A stretch of 64,000 nucleotides of DNA from positions 1 through 64,000 of the forward strand of contig NZ_WTYY01000001.1 in NCBI RefSeq assembly GCF_009827405.1. The letters are read 5' to 3'. Each line of letters opens with the position of its first letter. Position 1 is the first letter of the stretch. Positions 57,981 to 64,000 of the stretch are shown piece by piece. This stretch comes from Alteraurantiacibacter aestuarii (GTDB taxonomy: Bacteria; Pseudomonadota; Alphaproteobacteria; Sphingomonadales; Sphingomonadaceae). The position numbers and the translations under genes were made by a program. Below the pieces are notes generated by a model. The model had not been told where the DNA came from. It did not search any database and saw only the letters and a list, made by a program, of their open reading frames with translations.

Positions 57981-59594
57981 ATGACGCTCGCTCGCGCCTT
58001 TTCCGGCAAATGGCCAGACAACAAATGGCCAGACAAATGGCCTGACCACCTGCCGCGCCGCGCATGGCTGCATGCGCTGGTGCTGGGCGTGATCGCCGCT
58101 TGCGGGTTCCAGCCGTTGGGCCTGTGGCCGCTGGCACTGATCGCGATGGGCCTGTTTGCCCTGCAACTCTCGCTCACCATTGGCTGGCGGCAGGCCGCAT
58201 GGCTCGGCTGGCTGTTCGGCGTGGGCCATTTCACACTCGGCAACAGCTGGATTGCCACCGCCTTCACCTATCAGGCCAATCTGCCGCCGATCCTGGGCTG
58301 GCCGGCGGTGCCGCTGATTGCGCTCTATCTGGCCGTCTATCCCGCGCTGGCCGCGGGGGCGGCGCGCGCCATTGCCGGCAGGCGTGGCGGCGCGGTGATG
58401 GCGCTGGCACTGGCGGGCAGCTGGATCGTGGCCGAATGGCTCAGGAGCTGGGTCTTCACCGGATACGCGTGGAACCCGTTTGGCGTGGTTCTGCTGGGCC
58501 CGTTTGACCGCCCCGGCCTTGCCGCGATCCTGCCGTGGATGGGGACCTATGCCCTGTCCGGCCTTGCAGTGCTGATCGCTGCTGCGCTGATGACCGCGCT
58601 GGTGCAGCGGCGCTGGCTGGCTGCAGCCTTTTCTGCGGTGCTGATTGCAGCGGGCATGTACTGGCCCGCCGCTCCCGCCGAGGACGGGCCGGTCAGCGTC
58701 ACCGTGGTCCAGCCCGATATCCGCCAGGAACGGCTGAACGATGCGCTGTTCTATGAAAGCAATTTCGTCCGTCTGGCCCAGCTTTCCGGCGCCCTTGATC
58801 AGGGCGATACGCGGCTGGTGCTGTGGCCCGAATCGGGCATGTCGGATTATCTGGAGGAGGGCTATCCGCAGGCCTATTACAACCGCACCACCGCACTTGG
58901 CAGCCCGGAATATGCCCGCGCCCGGATCGGCCAGATCATCGGCAGCCGCGGCATGCTGCTGACCGGCGCACAGCGGCTGGTGATCGAGGATGGCCGCGCC
59001 TCTGCTGCGTATAATTCGGTGATGGCGGTCAGTGGCGGCGGGACGGTGGAAGGCGTGTTCTCCAAAGAGCATCTGGTGCCGTTTGGCGAATATCTGCCGA
59101 TGCGCTGGCTGCTGGAGCCGCTTGGCCTCAGCCGTCTGGTGCCAGGATCAATCGATTTCCTGCCCGGAACCGGTCCCGCCACGCTGGACCTTGGCGCGCA
59201 CGGTCTGGCCGGGGTGCAGATCTGTTACGAGATCATCTTCTCGGGTCAGGTGGTCGACCGTGCGGCCCGGCCCGATTACATCTTCAACCCCTCCAATGAC
59301 GGCTGGTTCGGGTCTTTCGGGCCGCCGCAGCATTTTGCCCAGGCCCGCCTGCGCGCGATAGAGGAGGGACTGCCGGTACTGCGTTCGACAACCACCGGCA
59401 TCAGCGGCGTGATCGATGCGCACGGGGTGGTTCGTCAATACCTCGGCGCGCACGAGATGGGCCGCATCGATACCAGAATTCCGGCCGCCGCCGCGCCGAC
59501 GTTGTTTGCCCGCCTGGGCAATATATTGGCGCTATGCTGGGCACTGGTATTTCTGCTGACAGCTTCTGTTGCAATGCGGAAGACCGCTGGTTAG
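57981..59594 (+). CDS. lnt: Apolipoprotein N-acyltransferase
   Basis: 537 residues. Inner-membrane enzyme that adds the third acyl chain to lipoproteins. Six to eight membrane helices, then a nitrilase-like domain with the triad Glu284 (LWPESGMSDY), Lys362 (FSKEHLVPFGEY) and Cys415 (GVQICYEIIF). Before helix 1 it has KWPDNKWPDKWPD, coded by tandem DNA repeats. In the usual order lnt-metK. Confidence 0.93.
   Translation: MTLARAFSGKWPDNKWPDKWPDHLPRRAWLHALVLGVIAACGFQPLGLWPLALIAMGLFALQLSLTIGWRQAAWLGWLFGVGHFTLGNSWIATAFTYQANLPPILGWPAVPLIALYLAVYPALAAGAARAIAGRRGGAVMALALAGSWIVAEWLRSWVFTGYAWNPFGVVLLGPFDRPGLAAILPWMGTYALSGLAVLIAAALMTALVQRRWLAAAFSAVLIAAGMYWPAAPAEDGPVSVTVVQPDIRQERLNDALFYESNFVRLAQLSGALDQGDTRLVLWPESGMSDYLEEGYPQAYYNRTTALGSPEYARARIGQIIGSRGMLLTGAQRLVIEDGRASAAYNSVMAVSGGGTVEGVFSKEHLVPFGEYLPMRWLLEPLGLSRLVPGSIDFLPGTGPATLDLGAHGLAGVQICYEIIFSGQVVDRAARPDYIFNPSNDGWFGSFGPPQHFAQARLRAIEEGLPVLRSTTTGISGVIDAHGVVRQYLGAHEMGRIDTRIPAAAAPTLFARLGNILALCWALVFLLTASVAMRKTAG
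58007..58045. repeat. Three imperfect tandem repeats in the lnt 5' end
   Basis: CAAATGGCCAGA occurs twice and CAAATGGCCTGA once, with periods of 15 and 12 bases, all in frame, coding for repeated Lys-Trp-Pro-Asp. Confidence 0.65.
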
Positions 59595-59642
59595 ACGATA
59601 TTCACGAAAACAGTTTCTTCCTGCCAAAGGACCAGACAATCC

Positions 59643-60851
59643 ATGCGCCAATCCTATCTCTTCACGTCCGAAAGCGTCTCTGAAGGTCATCCCGACAAGG
59701 TGTCGGACCAGATTTCCGATGCGATCGTCGACCTGTTCCTGTCGAAGGATCCCGAAGCGCGCGTGGCTTGCGAAACGCTCACCACCACCCAGCTGGTGGT
59801 GCTGGCGGGCGAAATCCGCTGCAAGGGCGTGTTCGAGAATGGTGAGTGGGCCCCCGGCGCGCTGGACGAGATTGAGCGCACCGTGCGCGGCGTGGTCAAG
59901 GATATCGGCTATGAGCAGGACGGCTTCCACTGGGAAACGCTGACCTTTGAAAACCACCTTCACGGCCAGTCCGCCCATATTGCGCAGGGCGTCGATGCTG
60001 CCGGCAACAAGGATGAAGGTGCCGGCGATCAGGGCATCATGTTCGGCTATGCCGCCAATGATACGCCTGACCTGATGCCGGCCACGCTGTATTACAGCCA
60101 CAAGATCCTGGAGCAGATGGCGGCAGATCGCCATTCAGGGAAGGCCCCATTTCTGGAGCCTGATACCAAGAGCCAGGTGACGCTGCGTTACGAAGGCAGC
60201 AAGCCGGTGGCCTGCACGGCTGTGGTGGTCTCCACCCAGCATGCACCCGGTTATGACACAGGCGCCAAGGAAGCCGAGCTGCACGCTTATGTGAAATCGG
60301 TCGTGGCCGATGTCATTCCGGCTGAGTTGCTGAGCGACGAAACCGTCTATCACATCAACCCGACCGGCAGTTTCGAGATTGGCGGCCCCGATGGCGATGC
60401 CGGTCTTACCGGCCGCAAGATCATCGTCGATACCTATGGCGGTGCGGCCCCGCACGGCGGCGGCGCATTCAGCGGCAAGGACCCGACCAAGGTTGACCGT
60501 TCGGCCGCCTACATCACTCGCTACCTGGCCAAGAACATCGTTGCCGCCGGTCTGGCCCAACGCTGCACCATCCAGCTGGCCTATGCCATTGGCGTGTCAA
60601 AGCCGCTGTCGCTGTATGTGGATACGCACGGCACCGGCACGGTTGGCGATGATGTGCTGGAAGCAGCCATCAACAGCATAGAGAAGCTGGGCGGACTGAC
60701 CCCGCGCGGCATTCGCACCCATCTGGGCCTCAACAAGCCGATCTATCGTCCGGCCGCTGCCTATGGCCATTTCGGCCGCAAGGCAGAGGGCGATTTCTTC
60801 CCTTGGGAACGGACCGATCTGGTGGACGATCTGAAGGCGGCACTGGCCTGA
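59643..60851 (+). CDS. metK: S-adenosylmethionine synthase
   Basis: 402 residues. Makes SAM from methionine and [24 protein letters not shown] opens the protein (catalytic His of GHPDK); [12 protein letters not shown] is the ATP-binding hexapeptide region, and [19 protein letters not shown] follows. Only 48 bases separate it from lnt, too few for a SAM riboswitch. Confidence 0.96.
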   Translation: MRQSYLFTSESVSEGHPDKVSDQISDAIVDLFLSKDPEARVACETLTTTQLVVLAGEIRCKGVFENGEWAPGALDEIERTVRGVVKDIGYEQDGFHWETLTFENHLHGQSAHIAQGVDAAGNKDEGAGDQGIMFGYAANDTPDLMPATLYYSHKILEQMAADRHSGKAPFLEPDTKSQVTLRYEGSKPVACTAVVVSTQHAPGYDTGAKEAELHAYVKSVVADVIPAELLSDETVYHINPTGSFEIGGPDGDAGLTGRKIIVDTYGGAAPHGGGAFSGKDPTKVDRSAAYITRYLAKNIVAAGLAQRCTIQLAYAIGVSKPLSLYVDTHGTGTVGDDVLEAAINSIEKLGGLTPRGIRTHLGLNKPIYRPAAAYGHFGRKAEGDFFPWERTDLVDDLKAALA

Positions 60852-60873
60852 TCAGCGCGGCGGGGCAGCTGCC

Positions 60874-62121
60874 ATGGCCGGTCCCGCCGACACATCCCTG
60901 ACAGTATCGTTGGCCGTCACCGGCGGGCGCGTCACTGCGCTTGATGCGCTTCGCGGGTTGGCCGTGGCGGGCATTGCGCTGATGAATGTCATCGCCTTTT
61001 CCATGCCTGCCGCTGCCTATGTCAATCCGCGCAGCTTTGGCGGCACGGGGCCGCTGGAAAGCGCGCTGTGGGCGCTGGTGTTCGTGGTGGTGGAAGACAA
61101 GTTCCGCGCGCTGTTCGCCATGCTGTTTGGTGCTGGCGTGGCGATATTGCTGGGCCGGGAGGGGCCGCACCGGCTGGCGGGCCATTATTCCCGCATGGCG
61201 GTGCTGTTCGCCATCGGCTTTGCCCATGCGCTGCTGCTGGCCAATAATGACATCTTGCGCGTCTATGCGGTGGCGGGACTGCTGCTGCCCTTTGCGGTGC
61301 GGCTTCACGTGCGCACCTTGTTCTGGCTGGCTGCGGCCATCATTGCCGCGCAGCTGGCGGTGTCGGGCTATGTGGCGTGGGGATGGCTGGATTACTGGTA
61401 TCGGTTTGTCACCGGGGTGGTTTCCGATCCCGGTCCGCTGCTGCCCGCAGAACAGCGCTTTGGCGCCGATCCGCAGGTGATTGCCGCCGGACTTGCACAG
61501 GGGGCGGAGACCTTCGGCCAGCGCATGGACCGCCGCTTCGATGATCTGCTGGGGCCGATTGCTGCGGTGATGAGCGGCCTGCCTTCCTCGCTCGCCGCCA
61601 TGCTGGTGGGGATCGGCCTGTGGAAGAATGGCCTGCTGGCGGGTGAATGGGAGCATGACCGGCTGATGCGCCTGTTCCGGCGCATGGCGGTGATTGCGCT
61701 GCCAGCGCTGGCACTGATGGCCTGGATCAGCTTTGCCAGCGGCTTTGACGCCGTTGTCACCGCGTCCAACGGGCTGGTGTGGTCCGCGCCGTTCGACCTG
61801 CTGCTGGCGATTGGCTGGGCGGCGCTGGCGATGGCCAGTTTCCGTCGCGGCGGCGCATTGACCTGGCTGTGGGCGCAGGCGGGCCGCATGGCGCTGACCA
61901 ATTACCTGCTCACCAGCTTTGTGTTCTCCATGCTGTTTGCCAGCTGGGGGCTTGGCATGTTCGGCAAGGTCGACCGGGTGGAGGCCTATGTGCTGTGCAG
62001 CCTGCCGATCAGCCTGATGCTGATCCTTTCGCCGCTATGGCTGTCAGTCTTCAGGCAAGGCCCGGCAGAATGGTTGTGGCGCAGCATCGCAGGCCTGCAC
62101 CTGCTGCCGTTCAGGCGCTGA
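60874..62121 (+). CDS. DUF418 family membrane protein
   Basis: 415 residues with about ten membrane helices. The N-terminus ALDALRGLAVAGIALMNVI and the C-terminal AGRMALTNYLLTSFVFSM are the DUF418 signatures (YeiB-like). Function unknown. It overlaps the convergent MFS gene by 11 bases. Confidence 0.85.
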   Translation: MAGPADTSLTVSLAVTGGRVTALDALRGLAVAGIALMNVIAFSMPAAAYVNPRSFGGTGPLESALWALVFVVVEDKFRALFAMLFGAGVAILLGREGPHRLAGHYSRMAVLFAIGFAHALLLANNDILRVYAVAGLLLPFAVRLHVRTLFWLAAAIIAAQLAVSGYVAWGWLDYWYRFVTGVVSDPGPLLPAEQRFGADPQVIAAGLAQGAETFGQRMDRRFDDLLGPIAAVMSGLPSSLAAMLVGIGLWKNGLLAGEWEHDRLMRLFRRMAVIALPALALMAWISFASGFDAVVTASNGLVWSAPFDLLLAIGWAALAMASFRRGGALTWLWAQAGRMALTNYLLTSFVFSMLFASWGLGMFGKVDRVEAYVLCSLPISLMLILSPLWLSVFRQGPAEWLWRSIAGLHLLPFRR

Positions 62122-63391
62122 TTTCCCCCTCGCCGCCACCCTTCGTGCTGGCCAGATCTGCGCGGTAGTTGCGCGCGGCCAGCAGGTAATGCAGCCCCGC
62201 CCACACATACAGAGCGCCGGTGATGGCCATGGCGATGGTCAGGCCTCTGACCTCTCCATAGCCGAGCGCAAAATGATCGCTCAGACTGCCAAGCAGGAAC
62301 GGGCCGAGTGCGCTGGCGATGCCATAGACCACGTTGAGCACGGCGGTGCAGGTCGCCCGCATGCGCGGATGCATCAGGTTCTGCAGCGCTGCAAAGGTGA
62401 TGCCCAGATAGCCGAAGTTGAGGAAGGTCGCCACGCTCACCAGACCCAGCAACAGGCCCAGATCGTCCCGCGTGATGGCCAGCGCATAGATTGGCCCGCC
62501 CAGGATCAGGCAGAAAGCCGGGACCAGCGCATAGGCGGCGGGGTTTTTCTCTCCCAGCCTGTCACCCAGCATGCCGCTGACGATGACGGAGACGGCGGCG
62601 GGCAGGCTGGCGATCAGTCCGGAATACAGGCCCGCCTCGGCCAGCCCCACTTCGAACTGGCGGATCATCAGCGAGGTGAAGAAGTAATTGAGGCCAAAGC
62701 CGAGCATGGCCGCCAGCGCCGATCCGATCACCAGATTGCGCGCACTGGGGAGGGCGAACAGGCGGGCCAGCACCTGAGTGATGGGCGGCACGTCGTCGCC
62801 CGCACCCGGATCATGCGCGCCGCGTGTCGGCTCCTTCACCAGGAACCACGCAAAGGCAGCAAGGAACACGCCGGGTATGGCAGCGATCAGGAAGGTGAAG
62901 CGCCAGCTGAATTCCTGCGCGATCCAGCCACCGCCGACAAAGCCGATGAATGCCCCGACCGGCGGCGCCAGCATCAGCACCGATATGGCAAGGCCGCGCT
63001 TGTTGGCGGGGAAATAGTCGGAGATCACCGATTGCAGGCTGGGCAGGCCGATCGCCTCACCCAGACCCACGCCCATGCGCGCGGCCAGCAGATGGACCCA
63101 GCCCCCGGCCCAGCCGCATATCGCCGTCGCGCCAGACCACAATAATGTGCCCACCGATATCAGCGAGAGGCGGCGTACACGCTCGGCATAACGGGCGATG
63201 ACCAGTCCCACGCCCACGTTGAGTATGGTGAAGGCCACGCCCATCAGCGACACCTGCTGGTCGGTCAGCGAAAACTCGGCCTTGATCGGTTCCACCAGTA
63301 CGTTGACCACAATCCGGTCAACAAAGCCCACCGTGCTGATCGCGGTGAGGATCACCAGTGCCAGCCACGGCGAATTGCGGCGCATGTCCAT
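62111..63391 (-). CDS. MFS transporter, spinster-like
   Basis: 426 residues, 12 membrane helices. AISTVGFVDRIVVNVLVEPI in helix 1, ARYAERVRR in loop 2-3, and ARMGVGLGEAIGLPSLQSVI identify the same MFS branch as the transporter behind queC. Substrate unknown. The ATG at MDMRRNSPW is preceded by GGAGGAAG; a longer frame runs upstream without good support. Confidence 0.87.
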   Translation of the reverse strand: MDMRRNSPWLALVILTAISTVGFVDRIVVNVLVEPIKAEFSLTDQQVSLMGVAFTILNVGVGLVIARYAERVRRLSLISVGTLLWSGATAICGWAGGWVHLLAARMGVGLGEAIGLPSLQSVISDYFPANKRGLAISVLMLAPPVGAFIGFVGGGWIAQEFSWRFTFLIAAIPGVFLAAFAWFLVKEPTRGAHDPGAGDDVPPITQVLARLFALPSARNLVIGSALAAMLGFGLNYFFTSLMIRQFEVGLAEAGLYSGLIASLPAAVSVIVSGMLGDRLGEKNPAAYALVPAFCLILGGPIYALAITRDDLGLLLGLVSVATFLNFGYLGITFAALQNLMHPRMRATCTAVLNVVYGIASALGPFLLGSLSDHFALGYGEVRGLTIAMAITGALYVWAGLHYLLAARNYRADLASTKGGGEGEISA

Positions 63392-63516
63392 GTCTATGCT
63401 TCCTCCACTCCCGGCCGGTGAGGATAGAGGGCAAACGGCAAAGGGGAAGCGGAATTCTGTCTGCCGGAAACGGCCGGCGTGGTCGGGCAGTTGGAGTATG
63501 GGCAGGCCTGAGCCGG

Positions 63517-64000
63517 TCAGCCGCGCAGCGCCGCCGCCATCGGCTCCAGCCATTCGCGGTAAGGCTCATGCACGCCAATGCCCTTGCGGTTGAGCGGGCG
63601 GCGGACCTGCTCGCTGCTGGCTGTCCCGGTTGGCCCCGAGGCCTTGCCCAGATCCAGCATCGATGGCTCGAACGAGATGCCGATCCAGTCGCAGATGGCG
63701 CGCAGGCAGAAGTCGGCATCCGCCACCAGGTCTTCATAGTCCAGCCGCAGCACGCGGCCCGGCGCGCGGGTATTCGCCTCATCCATGACGCGCGCATATC
63801 CGCGATAGAAGCTGGCAATATTCCTCTGGTCGCACGACGACGGGTGGCCGCCCTGAAAGGGGAAGCGATAGTTGGACCAGCAGCAATCCATCGCGCCGCG
63901 CCGCAGATCGATGATGCGGGCGGCAGGCATGGCCTTGAGGATGACCGGGACAAAGCGCCAGTTGAGGTGCATCTTGTCGATGAAGAAGGGTTCCGCACCG
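63517..64000 (-). CDS. Sulfotransferase-family protein, C-terminal part (5' end outside window)
   Basis: The frame is open to the right edge (about 161 residues visible). It reads PFFIDKMHLNWRFVPVIL, ARIIDLRRGAMDCCWSNY and RVLRLDYEDLVADAD, then GISFEPSML, the 3'-PAPS-binding and helical parts of the Sulfotransfer family; proteobacterial versions often have TPR repeats in front, which would be outside the window. Acceptor unknown. Confidence 0.82.
   Translation of the reverse strand, partial: GAEPFFIDKMHLNWRFVPVILKAMPAARIIDLRRGAMDCCWSNYRFPFQGGHPSSCDQRNIASFYRGYARVMDEANTRAPGRVLRLDYEDLVADADFCLRAICDWIGISFEPSMLDLGKASGPTGTASSEQVRRPLNRKGIGVHEPYREWLEPMAAALRG

Noticed and set aside
59595-59642. SAM riboswitch ahead of metK
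   Set aside because: Only 48 bases separate lnt and metK and no riboswitch-like structure is seen.
1-64000. CRISPR arrays, tRNA, rRNA and insertion sequences
   Set aside because: I looked for regular repeats with spacers, cloverleaf-like sequences and transposase motifs and saw none; a covariance-model scan would be needed to exclude small RNAs.

Overview
The window is one contiguous chromosomal segment of a GC-rich alphaproteobacterium, most likely a member of Sphingomonadales close to Erythrobacteraceae. Four things point there: a serine palmitoyltransferase paired with its own acyl carrier protein (sphingolipid synthesis), the cell-cycle regulators CtrA and DivK, the lptB-rpoN pair, and a gene transfer agent (GTA) cluster in the Rhodobacter capsulatus gene order. 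I saw no rRNA, tRNA, CRISPR array, insertion sequence or integrase. Genes are densely packed and often coupled by ATGA or GTGA overlaps; several convergent pairs meet with no spacer.

Layout. 1-8.7 kb: end of an OmpA-type protein and a strong terminator, a rhodanese/phosphatase-like protein, a double cold-shock protein, the arginine genes argD-argF followed by hslO (Hsp33), a small secreted protein, queC coupled to an MFS transporter, and a Cu/Zn superoxide dismutase lipoprotein. 8.7-22.8 kb, all on the minus strand: the GTA structural cluster. In transcription order it holds small and large terminase, portal, a small membrane protein, protease, capsid, head-tail adaptor, a 56-residue protein, tail terminator, major tail protein, two tail chaperones, tape measure, a very large distal-tail protein, hub, NlpC/P60 peptidase, baseplate/host-specificity protein and a DUF2793 protein.

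22.9-39.4 kb: a YqaA/DedA-type membrane protein, a 20-codon remnant of arsenate reductase coupled to an aquaporin, spt and its ACP, an orphan Pycsar-effector-like membrane protein, divK, and a run DUF3572-HAD-RidA-GDPD-FemAB-like. Then come a Sel1 protein, dksA, a PilZ protein, an orphan substrate-binding lipoprotein, DUF4112, kynureninase, an HNH nuclease, gluQ, a HIG1 protein, a cobalamin adenosyltransferase, 3-hydroxybutyryl-CoA dehydrogenase, an acidic hypothetical and a DUF202 protein. 39.4-64 kb is mostly housekeeping: mutS, malic enzyme, a TauE/SafE exporter, trmB, ctrA, rpoN, lptB, a BON-MscS channel, ppa, a luciferase-like oxidoreductase, hisS-prfA-prmC, a DUF4167 protein, lnt-metK, a DUF418 protein, a second MFS transporter and the end of a sulfotransferase.

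The most interesting region is the GTA. It looks complete and intact and has no integration, replication or lysis genes. It differs from the R. capsulatus model in two ways. The distal-tail (DUF2460) protein carries an N-terminal extension of about 570 residues that resembles a TIM-barrel glycosidase, while the baseplate protein is short. Three intrinsic-terminator-like hairpins lie on the coding strand: one just before the small terminase gene and one on each side of the major capsid gene. CtrA and DivK, which in Rhodobacter belong to the network that controls GTA production, are encoded in the same window, but I saw no CtrA box in front of the GTA cluster.
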